Shown here piece after piece: positions 22,694 through 29,613 of a stretch of 29,613 nucleotides of DNA. The DNA lies in contig URHE01000017.1 of assembly GCA_900547595.1 (NCBI GenBank), forward strand, positions 1 through 29,613. Reading direction: 5' to 3'. The notes below the pieces were generated by a model that saw only the letters and a program-made list of their open reading frames with translations, was not told the DNA's origin and did no database searches. Position 1 is the stretch's first letter. Each line of letters opens with the position of its first letter. The stretch is from an uncultured Desulfovibrio sp. (GTDB lineage: Bacteria; Desulfobacterota; Desulfovibrionia; Desulfovibrionales; Desulfovibrionaceae). The translations under genes and the position numbers were made by a program.

Positions 22694-23485
22694 TTACTGG
22701 AACAGCGCGCTCATGCCCCGCAGGAGGTTGACGAACAGGGCGTCCAGACCGGAGATGAACTCTTCCACCCTGTTGGCCATGATCACCAGCAAAAGCCCCA
22801 CAAAGAAAAAGCCCACCCCGATCTTGATGGGAAAGCCGAATTCCATGATATGCACCTGGGGCGAGGTGCGCGCCACCAGGCCCAGCGCCACCTCCACCAT
22901 GAAGAGCGCCACCATGACCGGGGCCGCGATCTTGAGCGCGAGCACGAAAACCTGGGCGGAAAGGTCAAGCACCGTCCAGAGCAGGTTTTCGCCGATGAAG
23001 AGCGCGCCAGGCGGCACAATGGCGAAGGAGGCGGCAAAGCCCTTGATCATGTAGAGGTGCCCGTCGAGCACAAGAAAGGTGAGCAGCCCCACCATCCAGA
23101 GAAAAAACGCCGTGGCGCCGGTCTGGTTGCCGGTGAGCGGGTCGGCGAAGTTGATCATGGTGAAGCCCATCTGGAAGCCGAGCAATTCGCCGCCGGACTG
23201 GATGCCCATGAACAGAAAATTGACGGCCATGCCGAGCACCAGGCCCATGAAAACCTCCCCCAGAGCCATGAGGACGAGGTCAAACGGATGCTGGGGCATG
23301 AGCGAGCCGGAGAGCGCCAGATGCGGCCAGACCGCCAGGGAAAAGACCAGGGTGACGGCGGCCTTGACGAGCACCGGGATATTGTTGGTCGAAAAGACCG
23401 GGAGCATGAACATGACGATGCTCACGCGCATGATGGTGAGCAGAAGGCTCAGCACCGCGTTGGGATCGTAACTGAAAATGTCCAT
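22694..23485 (-). CDS. fliR: flagellar biosynthesis protein FliR
   Basis: The 263-residue membrane protein is the usual length for FliR, part of the FliPQR export gate of the flagellar type III secretion system. It shows six or so hydrophobic segments, with the family-like RVSIVMFMLPVFSTNNIPVLVKAA, the GEVFMGLVLGMAVNFLFMGIQSGGELLG and FADPLTGNQ segments. The ribosome site before the ATG is weak. It is separated from cheV by 63 bases, and no flhB or flhA follows here, which is unusual for fliR. Confidence 0.95.
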   Translation of the reverse strand: MDIFSYDPNAVLSLLLTIMRVSIVMFMLPVFSTNNIPVLVKAAVTLVFSLAVWPHLALSGSLMPQHPFDLVLMALGEVFMGLVLGMAVNFLFMGIQSGGELLGFQMGFTMINFADPLTGNQTGATAFFLWMVGLLTFLVLDGHLYMIKGFAASFAIVPPGALFIGENLLWTVLDLSAQVFVLALKIAAPVMVALFMVEVALGLVARTSPQVHIMEFGFPIKIGVGFFFVGLLLVIMANRVEEFISGLDALFVNLLRGMSALFQ

Positions 23486-23548
23486 GCAAAACGCTATGCA
23501 ATTCGTCTGCCAGGCGTTCCGGAAGCGCCCGGCGTTGGGGGCCCGCGC

Positions 23549-24511
23549 CTACTTGTGCAGGCGTTCCTCCATGATTTCCTTGACGATCTTGTCCAGCCCC
23601 GCCAGGTCCGGCTTGGAGACCTGCCTGTCCGCGCCCACCTTGATGCCCTTGGCGCGCAGCGCGTCCGTGATGAGCGACGAGAAGAGCACCACCGGCAGCT
23701 TGTGCAGGGCCGGGTTCTCGCGGATTTTGGAGGTCAGGGCGTGTCCGTCCATTTCGGGCATTTCGATGTCCGAGATGACAAGGTCCACGATGTCGGAAAG
23801 CTCGCTGCCGGCCACCCCCTGCCCAGACTGGGTCTGGGCCTGGGCGAGGTTGCTCAGATATTCCCACGCTTCGCGGCCGTTGCTCGCCGTGGTCACCTGA
23901 TAGCCGGACTTTTCGAGGAAGGACTTGACGATCTTGCGCAGCGAGCTGGAATCGTCCGCCAGGAGCAGGCGCACCTGTTCGGGCATTTCCGTAGGGGCGA
24001 TCTCCGGCTCCATGCGCGACATGTCGAGCGATTTGTCGAGGCTGGCAAGGATTTTCTCCATGTCGAGGATGAAGATCACGCGTTCGTCGATGCGCAGGAT
24101 GCCCGTGATGCTGTCGCGGGAAAAAAGCTGGACGTACTTGTTCGGCGGCTCGATGCGTTCCCAGTCCAGCCGGTGGATGCTCAACACCGAAGAGACGAGA
24201 AAGGCCGCCTTGACGCCGCAAAATTCCGTCACCAGCACCTTGTCGCTTTCAGTGACGGCCATCTCCTTGCCGAGCCACGCCGCCAGGTTGAGCAGGGGCA
24301 GCACCTTGCCGCGCAGGTTGAACGAGCCCATGACCGAAGGGTCCTGCGTGCCGGGCATGGCCGTCACCTGGGGCAGGCGGATGATCTCCAGCACCTTGGC
24401 CACATTGATGGCATAGTGCCCGGTGTAGATGCTGCCGTCCTCCTGACGCTCGTCCAGGAGAAATTCCACCACTTCCAGCTCATTGGTGCTGAGCAGGGGA
24501 TTCATGCTCAT
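23549..24511 (-). CDS. cheV: chemotaxis protein CheV (CheW-receiver fusion)
   Basis: The 320-residue protein joins a CheW domain (about 12-160, with YAINVAKVLEIIR and GSFNLRGKVLPLLNLAAWLG) to a response-regulator receiver domain (about 180-315). The receiver has the acidic pair Asp186-Asp187 (LLLADDSSSLRK), the phosphoacceptor Asp248 (LVISDIEMPEMDG), Ser278/Ser279 at the Thr/Ser position and Lys300 (QVSKPDL). CheV links receptors and CheA and tunes signalling by phosphorylation. The start overlaps the nth stop as ATGA; a second Met lies two codons on. Confidence 0.96.
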   Translation of the reverse strand: MSMNPLLSTNELEVVEFLLDERQEDGSIYTGHYAINVAKVLEIIRLPQVTAMPGTQDPSVMGSFNLRGKVLPLLNLAAWLGKEMAVTESDKVLVTEFCGVKAAFLVSSVLSIHRLDWERIEPPNKYVQLFSRDSITGILRIDERVIFILDMEKILASLDKSLDMSRMEPEIAPTEMPEQVRLLLADDSSSLRKIVKSFLEKSGYQVTTASNGREAWEYLSNLAQAQTQSGQGVAGSELSDIVDLVISDIEMPEMDGHALTSKIRENPALHKLPVVLFSSLITDALRAKGIKVGADRQVSKPDLAGLDKIVKEIMEERLHK

Positions 24512-25206
24512 GATCTGCCTCGTCCTGCGCGGCCGCCGGATCGCGCCGCCGCTGCCGCGTCGCGCGGCGGCTCAAGCCTGGGGCAGAAGGCCGCCATGGG
24601 GCACACATCGCAACCCGGTGTGCGCGCGCGGCAGACCTCCCGGCCGAACCAGACCATGCGGTGATTGACATCGCCCCATTCCCCGCGGGGAAAAACGGCC
24701 ATGAGGTCACGCTCCACAGCCACCGGGTCCGTGGCGGCGGTCAGGCCGAGCCTGTGGCTGATGCGCTTCACATGCGTGTCCACGGCAAGGCCCTCGTTGA
24801 TGCCGAAGCCCCCGAACAGCACCACATTGGCCGTTTTGCGCGCCACGCCCGGCAGGGTGACGAGTTCTTCCAGCGTGGCCGGCACCTTTCCCGCAAAGGC
24901 GTCGCAGACGCGCCGCGCCGCGGCCCGCAGGTTTTTGGCCTTGTTGTGGTAAAAGCCCGTGGGGTGGATGACCTCTTCCAGTTCCTCCTGGCCCGCTTCG
25001 GCCAGTTCCGCCGGGCCGGGCCAGCGCCGGAACAGTTCCGGCGTCACGGTGTTCACGCGCGCATCCGTGCACTGCGCGGCCAGCACCGTGGCCACGAGCA
25101 GCTCCCAGGGATTGCGGTAGTCAAGATGGGATGCCGGCTCGGGGTAACGGGCGGCAAGTGCCTCAAGGACGCGGGCGGCCTGTGCGCGACGTTTCTGGAG
25201 TGTCAT
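24508..25206 (-). CDS. nth: endonuclease III (DNA glycosylase/AP lyase)
   Basis: The 232-residue protein matches endonuclease III, which removes oxidised pyrimidines. The helix-hairpin-helix LPGVARKTANVV holds the catalytic Lys124, and Asp143 lies in AVDTHVKR. The four cysteines of the [4Fe-4S] cluster are at 192, 199, 202 and 208 (C-X6-C-X2-C-X5-C). A basic, low-complexity tail of about 20 residues follows the cluster. It is the first gene of a coupled nth-cheV pair followed by fliR. A weak TTGCCG/17 bases/CATAGC promoter-like pair lies about 60 bases upstream. Confidence 0.97.
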   Translation of the reverse strand: MTLQKRRAQAARVLEALAARYPEPASHLDYRNPWELLVATVLAAQCTDARVNTVTPELFRRWPGPAELAEAGQEELEEVIHPTGFYHNKAKNLRAAARRVCDAFAGKVPATLEELVTLPGVARKTANVVLFGGFGINEGLAVDTHVKRISHRLGLTAATDPVAVERDLMAVFPRGEWGDVNHRMVWFGREVCRARTPGCDVCPMAAFCPRLEPPRDAAAAARSGGRAGRGRS

Positions 25207-25584
25207 TCCAGCACTATGCCACAGGAGACGCCGCCCCGCAAGACGCCCATGCCGCTATGTTCTCCATCGGCAGAAACGGCAAAAAGATAAGGGCCAAGGG
25301 GGGCGGCTGTCAGGCGCACGCGATGGGCGTGGGCGGAGGCGGCAGGCAAGTGTTGCCGCCGCGCGTCGACGCATTCCTTCCAGAAAAATGACGAGAGATG
25401 ATTACAACTGTCAGCAGTATTTCGCGGAGGTGCTCCGTCTTGCCGCAAGCTATGAAACGCCGGAGCTCCCATTGGTTCTGTCGCATTAAAACGTGAAGGC
25501 AGATTCATCTGATACGAACTGGATGCTGGCGGGCACGCCAGCCCACGTCCGGACTGTCGTGCCCGCTGGCATGAAATACGATGG
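25207..25584. other. gap between the paralog array and nth, no gene seen
   Basis: The 378 bases hold an open frame on the minus strand that looks non-coding in composition and is not annotated. An inverted repeat GCGGGCACG/CGTGCCCGC (25529-25537 with 25558-25566), with an inner 8-base palindrome (25547-25554), lies shortly after the last gene of the array and may end its transcript; it has no T-run. A stretch at 25474-25490 (GGTTCTGTCGCATTAAA) resembles the terminal repeat of some IS elements, but no partner or transposase is present. Confidence 0.4.
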
Positions 25585-26112
25585 TCAGCAATTGCCAAGG
25601 CCGATGGACAGAAGAAATGCTCCAATGCCCATGGCTATGGAGAGATAAAATTTTGACAAGGCAATATATAGAAAAAAGGTAATGAGTGGAATTTTTCTAA
25701 TGGATTTTAATATCGTCATTTCTTTAAAGAAAAGTGGTGAAAAAAGCAGTGAAAAGATGGCGGATATTAAGCCATCCAGTATATCCGGAGGTATGTGGCT
25801 TTCTCGTGTCAGGATTCTTAATGTGTTCGGATGTATATTAACTGTGCCAATTATATTGAAAAAAATCATTAATGCCAAAAGTGGAAGTATATAGATGAAG
25901 AGGCGCCGTTCGAGATGAAACTTTTTTAGCAAAAAGATGGAAGCAACGATTCCCAGGGTTCCAAGTGCCCAGTCAGGACTCTCATGCCAGAGAACTGGCG
26001 TGAGGCAGCGGCTCCCCACCGCCACAAGAACAAAGGCCACAAGCGGCCATTGGCGCCTGAGGAAGCTCCCCCTCTGGCGCGGAAGGGAGGGGGACTGCTG
26101 CGTTCTATCCAT
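25585..26112 (-). CDS. array membrane protein A (unrecognised family, copy 1)
   Basis: This 175-residue protein begins MDRTQQSPSLPRQRG, a basic cytoplasmic tail, and has about five hydrophobic segments: QWPLVAFVLVAVGS, WALGTLGIVASIFLL, IYILPLLALMIFF, ISAIFSLLFSPLFF and a C-terminal segment. Positive loops LLKKFHLERR and FFKEMTILKSIRK suggest the N-terminus is inside. The start at 26112 is preferred by alignment with the three paralogs and by GGGGG just upstream; a GTG at 26157 would add 15 residues. The 5' 220 bases are GC-rich and nearly identical to copy B; the rest is AT-rich (about 35% GC in a hand-counted block). It lies 57 bases after copy B and is probably co-transcribed with it. No known family is recognised. 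Confidence 0.8.
   Translation of the reverse strand: MDRTQQSPSLPRQRGSFLRRQWPLVAFVLVAVGSRCLTPVLWHESPDWALGTLGIVASIFLLKKFHLERRLFIYILPLLALMIFFNIIGTVNIHPNTLRILTRESHIPPDILDGLISAIFSLLFSPLFFKEMTILKSIRKIPLITFFLYIALSKFYLSIAMGIGAFLLSIGLGNC
25890..26112 (-). repeat. array repeat, copy A (5' coding block)
   Basis: This 223-base block at the 5' end of gene A aligns without gaps to 26472-26694 in gene B at high identity. Its first 102 bases (26112-26011) also match 27505-27404 in gene C at about 94 of 102 positions by hand comparison, with 56 consecutive identical bases (26011-26066). Identity stops abruptly downstream. Confidence 0.85.
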
Positions 26113-26169
26113 GCTGCCCCCACAGCGGTTGTCAGACCGGGCATTCAGGGAGTGCACTGACGTGCCTGC

Positions 26170-26694
26170 TTATCTGGCAATACCCAAAAAAAGCATCGCT
26201 AATACATATATAAATATCAGGATTGCATACAATGACCAGAGCGCCAGAGAGATGGAAAACAGTAATAACACCATGACAAACAATGCTCGATAAGAAAATG
26301 AACTTTTAAAGAAAAATGGTATGCAGAGCAACGAACAAATTGCGGCAATGAAACTATTATGCAGGGAGGTAAAGATGCAATTTTGAGGAAAAATCATTGT
26401 GTAGATATGATCATGGGGAATAATGAAAAAGAGAATATTTCTGAACAGCATGTAAGCAATAAATGGTAATATGTAGATGGACAGGCGCCGTTCGAGATGG
26501 AGCTTTTTCAGCAAAACGACGGAAGCAGCGATTCCCAGGGTTCCAAGTGCCCATTCCGGATTCTCATGCCAGAGAACTGGCGTGAGGCAGCGGCTCCCCA
26601 GCGCCACAAGAACAAAGACCACCAGCGGCCATTGGCGCCTGAGAAAGCGCCCCAGGCGGCGCGGCAGGGCGGGGGACTGCTGCGTTGCATCCAT
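26170..26694 (-). CDS. array membrane protein B (unrecognised family, copy 2)
   Basis: The 174-residue protein starts MDATQQSPALPRRLG. Its first 75 residues are almost the same as in copy A, including LTPVLWHENPEWALGTLGI and LLKKLHLERRLSIYILP. The second half differs strongly but keeps the pattern FIAAICSLLCIPFFFK followed by one or two hydrophobic segments (ISLALWSLYAILIFIYVLAM). The start is set by GGGAGA seven bases upstream and by alignment; the open frame extends 79 codons further 5' through AT-rich DNA that does not align with the paralogs. A candidate extended -10 promoter lies about 220 bases upstream. Function unknown. Confidence 0.82.
   Translation of the reverse strand: MDATQQSPALPRRLGRFLRRQWPLVVFVLVALGSRCLTPVLWHENPEWALGTLGIAASVVLLKKLHLERRLSIYILPFIAYMLFRNILFFIIPHDHIYTMIFPQNCIFTSLHNSFIAAICSLLCIPFFFKSSFSYRALFVMVLLLFSISLALWSLYAILIFIYVLAMLFLGIAR
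26472..26694 (-). repeat. array repeat, copy B (5' coding block)
   Basis: The block aligns gap-free to copy A (25890-26112). Its first 102 bases (26694-26593) differ from copy C at about seven positions by hand comparison. Confidence 0.85.
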
Positions 26695-26915
26695 GCTGTC
26701 TCCCAGGGGTTTGATTCTGCTGGAGCTCTTCAGCCATAGCAGCGGGAAGCGAGAAAGACAATACTCTTTGGCAGGCGGAGCCGGACGCGGCGCGGTTGTG
26801 AGATTTTTCAGGTGTACCACATGCGATGCGTCTGTTCTTTCCTCAAAAACAGTCCGCTTTTTTGACAGGTACTTTGGGCAATACTCATACATCGTAGGCA
26901 CGGCATCAACGCAAA

Positions 26916-26924
26916 AGTATAACA
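26916..26924 (-). promoter_or_regulatory. candidate extended -10 promoter of gene B
   Basis: On the minus strand TG-T-TATACT (26924-26916) has the form of an extended -10 element in AT-rich DNA. No convincing -35 is present at 16-18 bases. The leader to gene B would be about 215 bases. The 313-base gap 26695-27007 holds no other recognisable feature except the hairpin at 26957-26980. Confidence 0.35.
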
Positions 26925-26956
26925 AGGCCAAATGAACAAGTTCTGACGAAAAGGCT

Positions 26957-26980
26957 CTGAAAATGGCGCGGAATTTTCAG
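26957..26980 (-). terminator. possible terminator of gene C
   Basis: CTGAAAAT and its complement form a perfect 8-bp stem (26957-26964 with 26973-26980) with an 8-base loop, and a T4 run follows four bases later on the minus strand. A second 6-bp repeat (26966-26971 with 26990-26995) overlaps it. It lies 27 bases after the gene C stop. Confidence 0.45.
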
Positions 26981-27007
26981 AAGTATTTACCGCGCAATTT
27001 ATAATCA

Positions 27008-27505
27008 TTATACGAGCGCAAGAAAAATGATATAGGAAAAAAATACCAATGTATAGAGTGACCAGTGAGCCAATGAGATGAAAAAAGAGAGAGCTGGTAT
27101 AAGTACAAGTGATTTGCAGAGGGAAAATTTTTTAAAGAAAAATGGAGAAAATGGAAGAGAATAGAGTGCCGCACACAAACTGTTTTTGAATGATGCCGTT
27201 AATATGTCATTGGGGAAGAATATATTTAATATCTTATCATTTGTGACAAAAATTGAAACGATAAAAATAAAGAAAAATGTGGCAAGCAAGGGAAGGATAT
27301 ATAAAAAATACAAATGCTCCAGATGGAATTTTTTCAGAAGAAAAATTGAACAGACAGTTCCGAATATACACAGATGCCAGCACGGCTTATCAACAAGACA
27401 GGTGCTCCCCACCGCCACAAGAACAAAGGCCACAAGCGGCCATTGGCGCCTGAGGAAGCGCCCCAGGCGGCGCGGCAGGGAGGGGGACTGCGGCGTTCCA
27501 TCCAT
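27008..27505 (-). CDS. array membrane protein C (unrecognised family, copy 3)
   Basis: The 165-residue protein starts MDGTPQSPSLPRRLG after a very good ribosome site (GTGGAGG, four bases upstream). The first 35 residues are nearly identical to copies A and B; the TM1-TM2 loop is shorter (SRCLTPVLWHE is replaced by STCLVDKPC). The rest keeps the pattern: SIFLLKKFHLEHLYFLYILP, SLCAALYSLPFSPFFFKKFSLCKS and a hydrophobic C-terminus (ISLAHWSLYTLVFFSYIIF). The 3' two thirds are very AT-rich (about 33% GC over 27061-27300, hand count) against about 72% in the 5' block. It has its own well-spaced promoter. Function unknown. Confidence 0.82.
   Translation of the reverse strand: MDGTPQSPSLPRRLGRFLRRQWPLVAFVLVAVGSTCLVDKPCWHLCIFGTVCSIFLLKKFHLEHLYFLYILPLLATFFFIFIVSIFVTNDKILNIFFPNDILTASFKNSLCAALYSLPFSPFFFKKFSLCKSLVLIPALSFFISLAHWSLYTLVFFSYIIFLALV
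27404..27505 (-). repeat. array repeat, copy C (shorter 5' coding block)
   Basis: These 102 bases match the first 102 bases of genes A and B at over 90%; the similarity then breaks off sharply at 27404, whereas A and B stay alike for another 120 bases. The 20 bases before the start codon also resemble those before gene A, so the repeat includes the ribosome site. Confidence 0.8.
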
Positions 27506-27541
27506 GCTGCCTCCACGACGGTTCGGGAGTTCCGATGCGGG

Positions 27542-27570
27542 TTTTTAGTCATATCAGGGGGAAAAGGCAA
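27542..27570 (-). promoter_or_regulatory. candidate promoter of gene C
   Basis: On the minus strand TTGCCT (27570-27565) is followed after exactly 17 bases by TAAAAA (27547-27542), giving a leader of about 30 bases before gene C. Form and spacing agree with other promoters in this window. Confidence 0.55.
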
Positions 27571-27604
27571 CGCGCGTCCCCTTATCCTGCCATGAAGTCC
27601 GGCG

Positions 27605-27637
27605 GTGCCATGGCAGCCCAACAGGTCTCCATGGCAC
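27605..27637 (-). terminator. inverted repeat after gene D
   Basis: GTGCCATGG (27605-27613) and CCATGGCAC (27629-27637) form a perfect 9-bp stem with a 15-base loop, seven bases after the gene D stop on the minus strand. No T-run follows, so it may be a terminator or an mRNA 3'-end stabiliser. Confidence 0.4.
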
Positions 27638-27643
27638 GGCGCC

Positions 27644-28171
27644 TCATGAAGTGGCAATGCCAAGCAGGAACATTAATCCCGCATAGCTGATAAAGGAGAT
27701 GCCTATAAGTGGCGTCAGTGCGAGCATCATGAAAAAGGAGATGAGAGGGATAAGGAGGAATGCTTTGACAGGGGAAAATTTATGCAAGAAAAAGGGGATA
27801 AAGGGCAATGAAGCAATGGCGGAAATACATGCCGTTCCAATTTGTGCGGAAAAATACTCTTTCCCGAGGAAAAATCTGCGAAGCTCAAGAATGAAGCTGG
27901 AAAATTCACTCAGAAAATCAAAAAGAAACAGGGCAAATACCGGAACCAGATAGATGCGCCAACAACGTTCACTATGAAATTTTTTTAACAAAACTCCGGA
28001 GCAGACGATGCCAGCCGCGCCGATCCTCCAATCGTAGCTGCTTTTCCCGCAAAAAAAATAGAAGGCGTGGGCGCCGAGAGTTATGGCCGCAAAGACCACA
28101 AGCGGCCATTGCCGCCCGAGGAAGCGCCCCAGGCGGCGCGGCAGGGCGACCGCTTCGGGGTTTTTGTGCAT
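27644..28171 (-). CDS. array membrane protein D (unrecognised family, copy 4, most diverged)
   Basis: The 175-residue protein starts MHKNPEAVALPRRLGRF after GGAGG four bases upstream. It keeps the family plan: basic N-terminus, QWPLVVFAAITLGAHAFYF, WRIGAAGIVCSGVLLKKFHSER, IYLVPVFALFLFDFL, CISAIASLPFIPFFLHKFSPVK and a hydrophobic C-terminus. Protein similarity runs through the whole length, but DNA identity with the other copies is limited to about 55 bases around PRRLGRFLGRQWPL. The open frame extends further 5' without coding character. It is the first gene of the array and is divergent from recA. Function unknown. Confidence 0.82.
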   Translation of the reverse strand: MHKNPEAVALPRRLGRFLGRQWPLVVFAAITLGAHAFYFFCGKSSYDWRIGAAGIVCSGVLLKKFHSERCWRIYLVPVFALFLFDFLSEFSSFILELRRFFLGKEYFSAQIGTACISAIASLPFIPFFLHKFSPVKAFLLIPLISFFMMLALTPLIGISFISYAGLMFLLGIATS

Positions 28172-28210
28172 TTCGCCTCCGGAACGTCGGCAGCGCGTGT
28201 TGTCTCCTCC

Positions 28211-28238
28211 CTTGTACCGGTATCCTTCCGGATTGCAA
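28211..28238 (-). promoter_or_regulatory. candidate promoter of gene D
   Basis: On the minus strand TTGCAA (28238-28233) is followed after 16 bases by TACAAG (28216-28211), about 40 bases before the gene D start. Confidence 0.4.
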
Positions 28239-28270
28239 GACCCGCGTTCCCCCGGTTCCGCTCCGCGGCA

Positions 28271-28286
28271 GCCCCAGGCGGCGCGG
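28271..28286 (-). repeat. 16-base stray copy of the array repeat core
   Basis: GCCCCAGGCGGCGCGG at 28271-28286 is identical to 28126-28141 in gene D and to the matching place in genes B and C, where it encodes the PRRLG part. Nothing around it continues the match, apart from reading PRRLG in the same orientation. It may be a recombination footprint or chance in GC-rich DNA. Confidence 0.4.
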
Positions 28287-28404
28287 ACGTTCCGGGCGGC
28301 GGCAGGCGGTTCGGGCCGCGCCGCCCCGTTCATTGGCCTGTCCGCATGGCGGAACCGTCTCCGTTCCCCTCGCGGTCATGCGGGGGCGCCCATGGGGCGC
28401 GCAT

Positions 28405-28433
28405 TTGCCATGCGGCGCCCGCTCTGCTAAGGT
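28405..28433 (+). promoter_or_regulatory. promoter of recA
   Basis: TTGCCA (28405-28410) and TAAGGT (28428-28433) are separated by 17 bases. The leader of about 60 bases includes an 8-bp inverted repeat (28441-28448 with 28463-28470). I could not identify a LexA operator with confidence. Confidence 0.6.
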
Positions 28434-28499
28434 ACATCGCTTCCCGGCAGGCGGATTCCCGCGCCGGGAACTCTCTTTCACCGACATCCGGAGTTGACC

Positions 28500-29576
<1,077 letters not shown>

Positions 29577-29590
29577 CCGCAGGATTCAGC

Positions 29591-29612
29591 CCCGGCGCGG
29601 ACGCGCGCCGGG
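29591..29612 (+). terminator. probable terminator of recA (cut by the window edge)
   Basis: A perfect 9-bp GC stem (29591-29599 with 29604-29612) with a four-base loop lies 14 bases after the recA stop. The window ends before any T-run could be seen. Confidence 0.6.
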
Positions 29613-29613
29613 C

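Noticed and set aside
22226..24664. 812-codon plus-strand frame opposite fliR and cheV
   Set aside because: Antisense shadow of two confidently identified genes.
25474..25490. GGTTCTGTCGCATTAAA resembling an IS terminal inverted repeat
   Set aside because: No partner repeat, no target duplication and no transposase in the neighbourhood; a single short match is not enough.
25203..25625. 140-codon minus-strand frame between gene A and nth
   Set aside because: No ribosome site, no hydrophobic or conserved pattern, overlaps the start of nth and the end of gene A; composition looks non-coding.
25585..28171. Array genes as known toxin-antitoxin or holin genes
   Set aside because: Length and five to six predicted spans do not fit typical holins or small toxins, and no paired partner gene is present.
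28172..28499. LexA/SOS operator upstream of recA
   Set aside because: Several short inverted repeats exist, but none matches a LexA box that I can name with confidence for this group.

Overview
The window is about 29.6 kb of high-GC bacterial chromosome. Protein content points to Desulfovibrionaceae (Desulfovibrio or a close relative): a full tuf-secE-nusG-rplKAJL-rpoBC expression locus, a TRAP transporter, CheV and flagellar genes, a DUF4911-type small protein, and integrase/phage fragments of the kind common in that family. This placement rests on remembered family features, not on a search.

Layout: (1) 1-654, the left edge carries a possible partial gene, then a promoter and tRNA-Thr(UGU), tRNA-Tyr(GUA) and tRNA-Gly(UCC). 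(2) 818-14535 is the translation/transcription block tuf, rpmG, tRNA-Trp(CCA), secE, nusG, rplK, rplA, rplJ, rplL, rpoB, rpoC, all on the plus strand. A strong terminator follows rplL, and a roughly 490-base leader before rpoB holds a second terminator-like hairpin. (3) 14557-19167 on the minus strand: trmFO, convergent with rpoC across a shared terminator, and the TRAP operon dctP-dctQ-dctM. (4) 19460-20922: tRNA-Leu(CAA) followed by the scar of an integrated element, made of the C-terminal stub of a tyrosine integrase and a fragment carrying a phage-type barnase/colicin-E5-like nuclease domain. (5) 20894-25206 on the minus strand: azlC-azlD-DUF4911 with ATGA overlaps, a small membrane protein, and nth-cheV-fliR. 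(6) 25585-28171: four tandem paralogous genes for a small multi-span membrane protein that I do not recognise. (7) recA on the plus strand at the right edge.

The most interesting part is the four-copy array between nth and recA. Each gene has a GC-rich 5' end that is nearly identical between copies at DNA level (three of the four) and an AT-rich, strongly diverged 3' part. Two and possibly three copies have their own candidate promoter. This looks like an accessory, recombining gene family with shared N-termini and variable C-termini. Its function cannot be read from the sequence.

The housekeeping part works as one unit: EF-Tu and ribosomal proteins L33, L11, L1, L10 and L7/L12 for translation, SecE for export, NusG and the beta/beta' subunits for transcription, and TrmFO for tRNA modification. 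The very long open frames antisense to rpoB, rpoC, dctM/trmFO and fliR/cheV are composition artefacts and are not annotated.
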